Origin: Lentzea alba | Lineage (GTDB): Bacteria; Actinomycetota; Actinomycetes; Mycobacteriales; Pseudonocardiaceae | Reading direction: 5' to 3' | NCBI RefSeq assembly: GCF_011067745.1 | Contig: NZ_JAAMPJ010000005.1 | Location: 1 to 64,000 of the forward strand | Length of the DNA stretch: 64,000 nucleotides | Shown: piece after piece, positions 8,454-16,482 of the stretch | Position numbering within the stretch: position 1 is the stretch's first letter | How the letters are laid out: every line of letters starts with the position of its first letter | Program-made: the position numbers and the translations under genes | The notes under the pieces: model-generated | Databases searched by the model: none | Told to the model about the DNA's origin: nothing | Seen by the model: the letters and a program-made list of their open reading frames with translations, nothing else

Positions 8454-8476
8454 TTCGCTCGTTCAGAGCTGCTGAG

Positions 8477-8508
8477 AAGGGCCCGCTCCCCGTTGAGTGG
8501 GCCCTTTT
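8477..8508 (+). terminator. intrinsic terminator of rpsT
   Basis: A perfect 8-bp stem AAGGGCCC (8477-8484) / GGGCCCTT (8499-8506) with a 14-base loop runs into TTTT (8505-8508), 23 bases after the rpsT stop codon. Confidence 0.85.
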
Positions 8509-8554
8509 CGCTGTTCTGGTGGAGGTGCGCGGCCGCGCGTGACAGTTTCCGGGC

Positions 8555-9829
8555 ATGAAGCTGCCCTTCCTCGGCGACACCTTCGACTACCTGAGCTCAC
8601 CGGTCGAGTGGGCGCGGCACCGTTATGAACAGCACGGGCCCGTCTCCGTGCTGCCGATGTTCGCCGTGCGGCGGATGGCCGTGGTGCTCGGGCCAGACGC
8701 CGTCGAGGAAGTGCTGCTCGACCGCGACAGGGCGCTCTCGAGCGGGGAGGGATGGGGCAAGTTCGTCGGGCCGTTCTTCCACCGCGGCCTGTTGCTGCTC
8801 GACGGTGACGAGCACCGGCACCACCGGCGGATCATGCAGCACGCGTTCCTGCCCGCCCGGATCAGCGCCTACCTGGAGCGGATGGCCCCCGCCATCACCC
8901 GCGAGCTGGCCTCCTGGCCCGACGACGGGACGTTCGCGATCTCCCCCGCGATCCAGTCGATGATCTTCACCATGACCTCCGAGGTGCTCACCGGCTCCGG
9001 TCTCGGGACCGCGGCCGACGAGGTGCACCGGATGTTCGAGGCCTGCCTGCAGGCGTCGTACTCACCGCTGCGGGTGCCCGTTCCAGGACTGCCCTGGTCC
9101 CGTGGCCTCGCCGCCCGCCGCCGCCTGGAGGAGATCTTCGGTGCGTGGGTGGCGGAACGGCGTGCGTCGGACGGGCCGGCCGACAACCTGCTCAGCATGC
9201 TCTGCGCGGCCGTGACCGACGACGGTGAGCAGTTCACGACCACTGACGTCGTGAACCACATGATCCTTCTGCTGCTGGCCGCCCGGGACACGTCGGCGAG
9301 CGCGCTGACCTCGATCATCTACCACCTGGCCAAGCACCCGGAATGGCAGCAGCGGTGCCGCGAGGACAGCACCGCACTGGATCTGGTGCGCAAGGAGTCG
9401 CTGCGCCTCATGCCGCCGTTGCCGCAGCTGTCCCGCCGCGTGGTGAAGCCGACCACGGTGCTGGGACATCCGCTCGACGTCGGCACGTACGTGATGCCCG
9501 TCCTGCAGTTCAACCACCACATGCCCGAACTGTGGTCCCGGCCGTCGATGTTCGACCCGCTGCGGTTCGCCCCCGACCGCGCCGAGGACAAGGTGCACCG
9601 GTACGCCTGGGTGCCGTTCGGCGGAGGTGTCCACCACTGCATCGGCATGCACTTCTCCACCGCCGTGGTGAACGAGGTCATGCGACAGCTGTTGGAGCGC
9701 AACGAGTGGTCCGTCGAACTCGGCTACGAGGTGCCGTGGAACCGCAGGGGTGTGCCCGCTCCGGCGGATGGACTGCCGGTCCGGTTGACCAGTAGGCATA
9801 GGAGTCATGGAATCGCTTCCGCGCATTGA
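8555..9829 (+). CDS. cytochrome P450 (CYP120/CYP26-like)
   Basis: This 424-residue P450 has the I-helix AARDTS (242-247), the E281-x-x-R284 pair of the K-helix, and the heme loop PFGGGVHHCIG with axial C362. The heme loop and the I-helix, which has Arg-Asp-Thr rather than the usual Glu/Asp-Thr pattern, recall the retinoid/fatty-acid hydroxylases of the CYP26/CYP120 group; this subfamily call is tentative. No redox partner is adjacent. Its last 23 bases overlap the downstream methyltransferase gene, implying coupled expression and possibly a shared substrate. Confidence 0.85.
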   Translation: MKLPFLGDTFDYLSSPVEWARHRYEQHGPVSVLPMFAVRRMAVVLGPDAVEEVLLDRDRALSSGEGWGKFVGPFFHRGLLLLDGDEHRHHRRIMQHAFLPARISAYLERMAPAITRELASWPDDGTFAISPAIQSMIFTMTSEVLTGSGLGTAADEVHRMFEACLQASYSPLRVPVPGLPWSRGLAARRRLEEIFGAWVAERRASDGPADNLLSMLCAAVTDDGEQFTTTDVVNHMILLLLAARDTSASALTSIIYHLAKHPEWQQRCREDSTALDLVRKESLRLMPPLPQLSRRVVKPTTVLGHPLDVGTYVMPVLQFNHHMPELWSRPSMFDPLRFAPDRAEDKVHRYAWVPFGGGVHHCIGMHFSTAVVNEVMRQLLERNEWSVELGYEVPWNRRGVPAPADGLPVRLTSRHRSHGIASAH

Positions 9830-10622
9830 CTTCGTCGAGCTGCACGACCTCGACCGCACGCCGGCCGTGTTGCGGACCCTGCACACCGAGTCCATCGCGT
9901 TCATCTACCGACTCACGGACGCCGCGCGGGAGTACTCGCAGCCGCTGGCGCTGGCTCTGCGTTCGGGCGCCGACCACCGAATCGTCGATCTTTGCGCGGG
10001 GTCGGGCGGGCCGGTGCCGTTGATCCAGCGGCGGCTGCACCGCGACGGCGTCCACACCCAGGTGACGCTGACGGACCTGGTGCCGAACGTGCGCGCGTTC
10101 CAGCGCGTCCAAGCCGCGAATCGGCGCACGCTGCCCTCCGACTGCTGTTCCGTGGACTACGTGTCGTCGTCTGTGGACGCCACGGACTGCACGGTCGAAG
10201 GCACGCGGACGATCTACGGCGCGTTCCACCACTTCCCGCCGCCGCTGGCCCGGCAGATGTTGCAGAACGCGGTCGACACCCGGCAGCCGATGGTCGTCGT
10301 GGACACCAAACGGTCGTGGCTCTACGTCTTGCTGTTCCCGTTCTTCACCACGCTGGCCGTGCTGCTGTCGGCACCGTTCCAGCGCAATCCGCTGCCGCGC
10401 TACCTGTTGCGGCTGGCGTTGACCTACGTGGTGCCGGTGCTGCCGTTCATGATGTTCTTCGACAGCGTCGTGTCGTTCCTGCGCATGTACGGGCGCGCGG
10501 AACTGCGGCGGATGGTCGACGGACTGGCCGGCACCGAGACGTTCGCCTGGACGATCGGCGTCGTGCCCGGCTTCACAGGAGCCCAGTACCTGATCGGGAT
10601 CCCCCGCCCTGACGCGACCTAG
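9807..10622 (+). CDS. class I SAM-dependent methyltransferase-like protein with membrane segment
   Basis: This 271-residue protein has a methyltransferase motif I (IVDLCAGSGGP, about 58-68) and a TLTDLV strand matching motif II. A hydrophobic segment follows (about 170-220; YVLLFPFFTTLAVLL and TYVVPVLPFMMFF), predicted to give one or two membrane spans. The ATG at 9807 lies inside the end of the P450 gene and translation is probably coupled. It is likely an anchored methyltransferase acting on a lipophilic compound, perhaps the P450 product. The substrate is unknown. Confidence 0.7.
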   Translation: MESLPRIDFVELHDLDRTPAVLRTLHTESIAFIYRLTDAAREYSQPLALALRSGADHRIVDLCAGSGGPVPLIQRRLHRDGVHTQVTLTDLVPNVRAFQRVQAANRRTLPSDCCSVDYVSSSVDATDCTVEGTRTIYGAFHHFPPPLARQMLQNAVDTRQPMVVVDTKRSWLYVLLFPFFTTLAVLLSAPFQRNPLPRYLLRLALTYVVPVLPFMMFFDSVVSFLRMYGRAELRRMVDGLAGTETFAWTIGVVPGFTGAQYLIGIPRPDAT

Positions 10623-11596
10623 CGGCGGCCGTGCGCGGCCACGATCCTGAGCACCGCGCGCTCCAGCGCGTAGTCGGCGTCGGCCGCCACGCCCTTCACG
10701 TCCGCGTTCAGCCCCGCGACGACCTGCATCGCGTCGGCGAGACCGGACTGGTCCCAGCCGCGGGACTGGGCCTGCGCCTTCTTGATCTTCCACGGCGGCA
10801 TGCCCAGCGGACCGGCCAGGCTGAACGGGTCGGCCCGGCCCACGGCGGACACCCGCGCGACCGTGCGCACCGCGTCCGCCAGCGCGTCCGCGACCAGCAC
10901 GTGCGGCACGCCCAACTGCATGGCCCAGCGCAACGCCTCCATCGCGCCCGCCCGGTCACCGGTCACGGCCTTCTCGGCGACGGCGAACCCGGTCACCTCG
11001 GCCTTGCCCTGGTGGTAGCGGCGGATCTCCTCGACCGTCACCTTGCCGTCGGTGTCCGACACGAGCTGCGACGCCGCGGCGGCGAGCTCGCGCAGGTTCG
11101 TGCCCACGGCGTCGATGAGCGTGACGACGGCCTCGGCGTCGATCTTGCCGCCCGCCTGCCGCACCTCGTTGCGCACGAACGCCTCGCGATCACCGGCCTT
11201 GGTGACCTTGGCGCACTCGGTGACCGCGGCACCGGCCTTCTTCAGTTGTCCGGGCAGGTCCTTGGCCGCCTTGCTGCGGCCGCCGCCCTTGTGCACGACG
11301 ACGAGCGTGACGCCGTCCGCAGGCACCTTGAGGTAGGAGAGCACCGTGTCGGCGACCTCTTTGCCGATGTCCTGCGCGTTCTCCAGGACGATCACGCGGC
11401 CCTCCGCGAACAACGACGGGCTCACCAGTTCGGCCAGCTCCGGAGGGGTGAGATCAGTCACCTGCACGCGGGTCAGGTCGGCGGTCGGATCGGCCTTTCG
11501 TGCCGCGTCGAGAGCCGCCCGAACAGCACGTTCGACCAGCAACTCCTCCTCGCCGACGACGAGGTGCAGTGACTCCGGTGCGCTCACGCTCCGCAT
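10619..11596 (-). CDS. holA: DNA polymerase III delta subunit
   Basis: This 325-residue protein has the AAA+-like fold of HolA (SLHLVVGEEELLVERAVRAAL at the N-terminus; LREL and the C-terminal helical collar). It opens the beta clamp within the clamp loader. The ATG at 11596 directly precedes the conserved N-terminus; a GTG a few codons later is an alternative. It converges on the methyltransferase gene with a 4-base overlap. Its position near rpsT, comEC and comEA matches mycobacterial gene order. Confidence 0.93.
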   Translation of the reverse strand: MRSVSAPESLHLVVGEEELLVERAVRAALDAARKADPTADLTRVQVTDLTPPELAELVSPSLFAEGRVIVLENAQDIGKEVADTVLSYLKVPADGVTLVVVHKGGGRSKAAKDLPGQLKKAGAAVTECAKVTKAGDREAFVRNEVRQAGGKIDAEAVVTLIDAVGTNLRELAAAASQLVSDTDGKVTVEEIRRYHQGKAEVTGFAVAEKAVTGDRAGAMEALRWAMQLGVPHVLVADALADAVRTVARVSAVGRADPFSLAGPLGMPPWKIKKAQAQSRGWDQSGLADAMQVVAGLNADVKGVAADADYALERAVLRIVAAHGRR

Positions 11597-11674
11597 CCTC
11601 CCACGTCCCGGATCGTGGACGTTGGTGGCTGAGAAACGGACAGGTGCCGTAGCTTGGTGGCCACAACTGAACAC

Positions 11675-11807
11675 CGCTCATCCAGAGGGGCAGAGGGAAC
11701 GGCCCGAAGAAGCCCCGGCAACCGGCGTCAACGCTATGTGCAGAGCTATGCGCAGACGATCACGGTGCCAATTCCGACCCGTTCGATTTCGCGGGAAAGA
11801 TGAGGAG
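11675..11807 (+). promoter_or_regulatory. SAM-I clan (S-box) riboswitch
   Basis: The sequence carries the S-box core in order: CTCATC (P1 5' strand, 11677-11682), CAGAGGG, ACGGCCCGAAGAAGCCC, GGCAACC, GGTGCCAATTCC (11764-11775) and GGGAAAGATGAG (11793-11804). The P1 3' strand GATGAG (11799-11804) overlaps the Shine-Dalgarno GAGGAG (11802-11807) of the next gene. Ligand-bound RNA would therefore sequester the ribosome site, giving translational repression by S-adenosylmethionine. No intrinsic terminator is visible between aptamer and gene. Confidence 0.88.
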
Positions 11808-11817
11808 ATACCTCGCG

Positions 11818-13074
11818 ATGACTGCTGTCACTGTGCCCACGAGCACCAAGTTCGACCTCGGCCCCGCCCGTGCACTGCTGTGCCGGGAATGTGGGAATGA
11901 AACTCCTCTCGCTCCTGAGTACGCCTGTCTGGAGTGTTTCGGGCCGCTGGAAGTGGCCTACGACTTCGGGAAGATCCGGCGCGAGGACATCGAAGCCGGC
12001 CCCAGGTCGATCTGGCGCTACCGCGGCCTTCTCCCCGTTCCGTCCACTGTGGAACAGCACCCGAACACCGACCCCGGCGGCACCCGCCTGGTCGAGGCCC
12101 ACAACCTCGCCAAGGCCCTGGGCGTCCGCAAGGTCTGGGTGAAGGACGACACCGGCAACCCCACCCACTCCTTCAAGGACCGCGTGGTCGGCGTCGCGCT
12201 CGCCGCGGCCCGCGAGCTCGGCTTCAAGGTGCTGGCCTGCCCGTCCACCGGCAACCTGGCGAACGCCGTCGCCGCGGCCGCCGCCCGCGCGGGCTGGCAG
12301 TCGGTCGTTCTCGTGCCCTCCAATCTCGAGCGCGCCAAGATCCTGATGAGCGCCGTCTACGAAGGCGCCCTGATCGCCGTCGACGGCAACTACGACGACG
12401 TGAACCGCCTCGCCCAGGAGCTCGCCGCGGAGAACGAGGACTGGGCGTTCGTGAACGTCAACGTCCGCCCGTACTACGCGGAGGGCTCGAAGACGCTCGG
12501 CTACGAGGTCGCCGAACAGCTCGGCTGGCGCCTGCCCGACCAGATCGTGGTGCCGATCGCGTCCGGCTCGCAGCTCACCAAGGTCGACAAGGCGTTCCGC
12601 GAGCTCGGCCAGCTCGACCTGGTCGAGGCCACCCCGTACAAGGTGTTCGGCGCCCAGGCCACCGGCTGCTCCCCGATCTCCGCCGCGTTCAAGGCGGGCC
12701 ACGACGTCATCCGCCCGGTCCGCCCGGACACCATCGCCCGCTCACTGGCGATCGGCGCCCCGGCCGACGGCCCCTACGTGCTCGACGCGGTGCGCCGCAC
12801 CAACGGCGCGATCGAGGACGTGACCGATGAAGAGGTTGTCGAGGGCATCAAGCTCCTCGCCCGCACCGAGGGCATCTTCGCCGAGACCGCCGGTGGCGTG
12901 ACCGTGGCGACGGCGAAGAAGCTGATCGAGTCGGGCCAGCTCGACCCGGACGGCGAGACCGTGCTGCTAATCACCGGCGACGGCCTCAAGACCCTCGACG
13001 CGCTCGGCGACACGATCGGCCCGCGCGCGACGGTCCCGCCGTCGGCCGAGGCCGTCATCAAGGCGCTGGGTTAG
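11818..13074 (+). CDS. thrC: threonine synthase, zinc-ribbon type
   Basis: This 418-residue PLP enzyme converts O-phosphohomoserine to threonine. The PLP lysine is K120 in THSFKDR, followed by CPSTGNLANA. The N-terminus carries a Cys4 pattern (C22, C25, C37, C40) found in the longer threonine synthases. The ATG at 11818 is preferred because the Shine-Dalgarno lies 10 bases upstream; the ATG at 11800 falls inside the riboswitch P1 stem. Control by a SAM riboswitch suggests a link to methionine supply, so a paralogue feeding the methionine branch is an alternative to the housekeeping ThrC. Confidence 0.88.
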   Translation: MTAVTVPTSTKFDLGPARALLCRECGNETPLAPEYACLECFGPLEVAYDFGKIRREDIEAGPRSIWRYRGLLPVPSTVEQHPNTDPGGTRLVEAHNLAKALGVRKVWVKDDTGNPTHSFKDRVVGVALAAARELGFKVLACPSTGNLANAVAAAAARAGWQSVVLVPSNLERAKILMSAVYEGALIAVDGNYDDVNRLAQELAAENEDWAFVNVNVRPYYAEGSKTLGYEVAEQLGWRLPDQIVVPIASGSQLTKVDKAFRELGQLDLVEATPYKVFGAQATGCSPISAAFKAGHDVIRPVRPDTIARSLAIGAPADGPYVLDAVRRTNGAIEDVTDEEVVEGIKLLARTEGIFAETAGGVTVATAKKLIESGQLDPDGETVLLITGDGLKTLDALGDTIGPRATVPPSAEAVIKALG

Positions 13075-13178
13075 TGGTGCGGTCCGGGAAGGTTGCCGGG
13101 GGAATTCGCGGTCAGACGGGTGCGAGGCGCCCTGCTGAGCGTGGATTACCTCGCCAACGTTCCGGGCCGCACCACTGG

Positions 13179-13673
13179 TCACCTGCTTCCGGCAGACGCG
13201 ATCTCCTTGTCGCACAAGGAGATCGCGTCCGTCTTGAGCCAGCCGGTGCGCGGGAAGCGTTGCAGTCCCTCCAGCACGTGCGGCCCGACCGGTTCGATGT
13301 TCGCGCGCCACGCCACGATCCGTTGCGGCCACGGGGCTTCCGCCTTGAACATGTTGTAGTGGTAATCGTTCCAGACGTGCGGGGCGATCCGCAGGTCATC
13401 GTCGAACACGTACTCCGAGACGAGCGCGAAAGCCTCCTCCGGCGTCGTGGCCTTGGTCGGTAGCAGCACGTGCGTCGCCGTCGCCTTGTAGGTGAGAGCG
13501 CGGGTGCCGTCTTCGAGCGTTTCGCAGATGTAGTAACCGAAATCGGGTTTGAGCTCGTCGTGCGGCCAAGGTGCAGGCGCGTAGTTCATCTGCCACAGCG
13601 CCCACGCGAGTCCTGGCGTGCCACCGGGAATCGGGTAGCGCGCGTTGAACAGCCTGATCCAGACGTGGTCCAT
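13179..13673 (-). CDS. conserved-looking hypothetical protein (aromatic-rich, 164 aa)
   Basis: This 164-residue soluble protein (MDHVWIRLFNARYPIPGG start) is rich in Trp, Tyr and Asp, with no recognised family. A strong Shine-Dalgarno (GGAGGAGA) lies immediately before the ATG. Codon use is typical for the genome, unlike the overlapping tail of the upstream comEC frame. Its last codons include a 16-bp inverted repeat. It may form a transcription unit with comEA/comEC, but its function is unknown. Confidence 0.7.
   Translation of the reverse strand: MDHVWIRLFNARYPIPGGTPGLAWALWQMNYAPAPWPHDELKPDFGYYICETLEDGTRALTYKATATHVLLPTKATTPEEAFALVSEYVFDDDLRIAPHVWNDYHYNMFKAEAPWPQRIVAWRANIEPVGPHVLEGLQRFPRTGWLKTDAISLCDKEIASAGSR
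13195..13229. repeat. perfect 16-bp inverted repeat, 3-base loop
   Basis: GACGCGATCTCCTTGT (13195-13210) and its exact complement (13214-13229) form a very stable hairpin. It lies between the convergent thrC and the 164-aa gene, yet within the coding 3' end of the latter. No U-tract follows on either strand. It could work as a bidirectional terminator or 3'-end stabiliser. Confidence 0.7.
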
Positions 13674-15957
13674 CTCTTCTCCTCCGTACGATTCGGTTGC
13701 CCGGCAACACCGCCAGGTCTCCGTCCAGGTCCGTGCGCAACACCAGCGCACCTCCCGCCCGCAACATGTCGATCACGTGCGGGCTCGGGTGCCCGTACTT
13801 GTTGTCCTTACCCACGCTCACCAGCGCCACTCTCGGCCGCACGGCCTTGAGGAACACGGGCAGCGAGTACCGCGAGCCGTGGTGCGGCACCTTGAGCACC
13901 TCGGCCGTCAGGTCCCGCTCCCCCAGCAACGCCGACTGGCCGGCCAGTTCGACATCGCCGGTGAGCAACACCCGACCTGCTCTCGTGTACGCCCTGAGCA
14001 CGAGCGAGTAGTCGTTCACCGTCGTGTTCTCGGCTCCAGGAGCCGGTGGCCGTCGTGGGCCCAGCACCTCCAACTCCAGTCCTGGCAAGGCGAACCGTTC
14101 GCCTGCCTTCGGTTCCGTGACACGCACGCCGTTCCGGCGCGCTTGCTCGTTCACTTCCCTCCACGCCCACGAGGGCTCCTTGAGCGGGCCAGTCGCCACC
14201 GCACCCACCGCACGCCCGGTGAGCACCGCCGCGAGGCCGCCGACGTGATCCGCGTGCAGGTGCGTCAGCACCACCAGCGGAATCCTCTTGATTCCCAACG
14301 TCTTCAAGCACCGGTCGACCGCACCGGGATCGGGCCCGGTGTCGACCACGACGGCGCTGCCGGCGTCGTCCGTCGCGAGGACCAGCGCATCGCCCTGCCC
14401 GACGTCACAGCTGACGACCTTCCAGCCGTCCGGCGGCCAGGCCGGCGCCGCGATCTTGAGCGGCACCAGCACCACGAACCCGCCGACGAGCACCGCGACC
14501 ACCAACGTCCGCGTCTTCTTGAGCCGCAGCAACAACACCGTCGCCGCCACCGCCGCGGTCAACGCGATCGCACCGACCCAGCCGTCGGGCCAGCCGACCG
14601 CCGCGCCGGGCACGGCCGCTGCCTGCCGCCCCACCTGGATCAGCCAGGTGATCGCGGGCCCCGCGACGTGGGTGAGCACTTCGGCCGCGCTGGGCCACAA
14701 CGGCGCGACCACCGCCGCGAGCACGCCCAGCACCGTCGCCGGCGCGACCACCGGCCCGGCAACCAGGTTGGCGACCACCGAGACCAGGCTCACCTGCCCG
14801 GACAGCCCCGCCACCACCGGAGCCGTGGCCAGACTCGCGGCCGTCGGCACCACGATCGCCTCGGCCACCCCGCTCGGCACGCCCCGTTGTTTGAGCGCCC
14901 GCGCCCACCTCGGCGCGACGAGCACCAACGCCGCCGTCGCCACCACCGACAACGCGAAGCCCGGATCGCCACCCAGTGCCGGGTCGATCAGGACCAGCAC
15001 GAGCACGGCGGCCGCGAGGCTCGGCACGGCGGACCGTTCCCGCCCCAGCACCAACGCCAGCAGCGCGACGGCACCCATGACCGCAGCCCGCAGGACACTG
15101 GGCTCCGGTCCGGCCAGAACTACGAAGCCAACCAGCGCCACCATCGCCGCGATGGCTGCCTGGCGTGGCCCGAGCCGCCGTAGCAGCAGGTAGACCGCGC
15201 CGCAGACGATGGCGAGGTTCGCGCCGCTCACCGTCAGCAGGTGGGCAAGACCCGCGGTCCGGAACTCGTCCACGATGCGCGGCACCATCTGCTCGGTGTC
15301 GCCCACCACGAGTGCCGGCAGCAGTCCGGCCTCTTCGTCGTCGAGGACCGCACTGGCTTTGGCCAGACCGTCACGGTGCCCGTCGGCCCAGCTCTGCCAG
15401 GTCGGGGGTGGCTGAGGGTCGATCGGCGGGCCGCGGACCCTCAGCAACGCCGACGCCAGGTCGCCGCCTCGGGGTGGCGCGAGCGTGCCTTTCACCGTGA
15501 CCTTCTGGCCTGGCAACAGGTTTCGCCACTTGTCCGCCGGTGCCAGCAGCACGAGCTGGGCGCCGTTCACCTTGGCGGTGATCACGACGTTGTCGACGCC
15601 TGCTTGGTGGCCGCCGAAGCCCGCGGCCCGGATGCCCTTGGGCCTGGTGGTGAGTTCGACGGTCAGGGTGGTGGTCTTGCCTTCGTTGGCGGCCAGGCGA
15701 AGGGGGTGGGTCTCGGCTCTCAGGACGTGGCCGCCCACCCAGGCGGCCGCCACCGGGCCGGAGATCAGGAGGGCTATCGCGCAGGTTCTGGTCCACCACG
15801 CTCTTCGCCAGGCCACAAGACCGATGGCTCCCGCCGCCAGGCCGGCGAGGACTGCTGCCTGCCAGCTCAGGAAGAGGCCGGCGAGGGCGGTCGTCCAGAC
15901 CGCGGCCGCGGCTGGGACGAGGCGGAAGTCCTGGGTCAGCGAGTGTTTGCGGACCAC
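13396..15957 (-). CDS. comEC: ComEC/Rec2 competence protein with atypical C-terminal run-on
   Basis: This polytopic membrane channel for single-stranded DNA uptake has an N-terminal membrane domain with an OB-like region, the ComEC competence core of hydrophobic helices (about residues 220-500), and a C-terminal metallo-beta-lactamase-like domain with THLHADHVGG and HHGSRYSLP. Similarity to a normal ComEC ends near residue 757 (LVLRTDLDGDLAVL). The remaining 95 or so residues are Arg-rich and overlap the 164-aa gene out of frame over 278 bases. The true stop may have been lost to a frameshift. The GTG at 15957 is the assumed start. Confidence 0.85.
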   Translation of the reverse strand: MVRKHSLTQDFRLVPAAAAVWTTALAGLFLSWQAAVLAGLAAGAIGLVAWRRAWWTRTCAIALLISGPVAAAWVGGHVLRAETHPLRLAANEGKTTTLTVELTTRPKGIRAAGFGGHQAGVDNVVITAKVNGAQLVLLAPADKWRNLLPGQKVTVKGTLAPPRGGDLASALLRVRGPPIDPQPPPTWQSWADGHRDGLAKASAVLDDEEAGLLPALVVGDTEQMVPRIVDEFRTAGLAHLLTVSGANLAIVCGAVYLLLRRLGPRQAAIAAMVALVGFVVLAGPEPSVLRAAVMGAVALLALVLGRERSAVPSLAAAVLVLVLIDPALGGDPGFALSVVATAALVLVAPRWARALKQRGVPSGVAEAIVVPTAASLATAPVVAGLSGQVSLVSVVANLVAGPVVAPATVLGVLAAVVAPLWPSAAEVLTHVAGPAITWLIQVGRQAAAVPGAAVGWPDGWVGAIALTAAVAATVLLLRLKKTRTLVVAVLVGGFVVLVPLKIAAPAWPPDGWKVVSCDVGQGDALVLATDDAGSAVVVDTGPDPGAVDRCLKTLGIKRIPLVVLTHLHADHVGGLAAVLTGRAVGAVATGPLKEPSWAWREVNEQARRNGVRVTEPKAGERFALPGLELEVLGPRRPPAPGAENTTVNDYSLVLRAYTRAGRVLLTGDVELAGQSALLGERDLTAEVLKVPHHGSRYSLPVFLKAVRPRVALVSVGKDNKYGHPSPHVIDMLRAGGALVLRTDLDGDLAVLPGNRIVRRRRDGPRLDQAVQRALPDSRWHARTRVGAVADELRACTLAARRAQTRFRLLHLRNARRRHPRSHLQGDGDARAATDQGHDAGGGFRARLGVRVRR

Positions 15958-16157
15958 CGCGACCTCCCCTGCTCGGTGGGAGGCCGGGGTTCACTGGTGG
16001 GGCTGCCTTGGCGAGGACGGGGCAGCCTGGAACTCGCGGCGGGGTGCCGGAGGGCAGTCGACTCTGGACGGACGAGTGGCCACCGGGTCGCGGGGTCGTG
16101 CCGGGCGATGTCGACACGAGGCCGATGTGCTTCACGGGTGATGCGGACTGATCGCAC
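15936..16157 (-). CDS. possible small protein between comEA and comEC
   Basis: A 73-residue frame starts at a GTG 4 bases after GGAGGAA and ends 22 bases inside the comEC start region. The product is basic and proline-rich, with no recognised domain. It fills the gap between the small gene upstream and comEC, and the overlap would couple comEC translation. It could equally be a chance frame. Confidence 0.3.
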   Translation of the reverse strand: MRSVRITREAHRPRVDIARHDPATRWPLVRPESTALRHPAASSRLPRPRQGSPTSEPRPPTEQGRSRWSANTR

Positions 16158-16482
16158 GGGTTCCTCCACGACTGGACGGTGACTGCGGTGAGGGGTGGAC
16201 GACTGCCGCGCACAGGCGGCAGGGCGGCTTCTTCGCCACCGGTGGCGAAGGCGTTTGTGGCGCTGGTGCGCGGTCGGCCAGCAGGCGGCGGATGGCCGTG
16301 GTCAGCAGGCGTGGGCGCGGCCGGCGTCGAGGGGCCTGACTGCGGTGGACGGCGAAGACCACGTGCAGGGGGCGTTGGTGGTGGTTGTGGTCGGCGGCGA
16401 GGGCGGCCGCGGGGTTGGTCAGGACGCGGTACTGGGCTTTGGCACGGTGGTAGAGGGCCAGGGCCGCGGTGGTGAAGGTCAT
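16132..16482 (-). CDS. hypothetical protein overlapping comEA
   Basis: This 116-residue basic protein begins MTFTTAALALYHRAKAQYR. Its ATG overlaps the comEA stop as ATGA, the classic arrangement for translational coupling. Third codon positions are almost all G or C. The C-terminal half is proline- and arginine-rich with two cysteines (CRLCAA). No family is recognised. It is probably co-expressed with the DNA-uptake genes. Confidence 0.5.
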   Translation of the reverse strand: MTFTTAALALYHRAKAQYRVLTNPAAALAADHNHHQRPLHVVFAVHRSQAPRRRPRPRLLTTAIRRLLADRAPAPQTPSPPVAKKPPCRLCAAVVHPSPQSPSSRGGTRAISPHHP

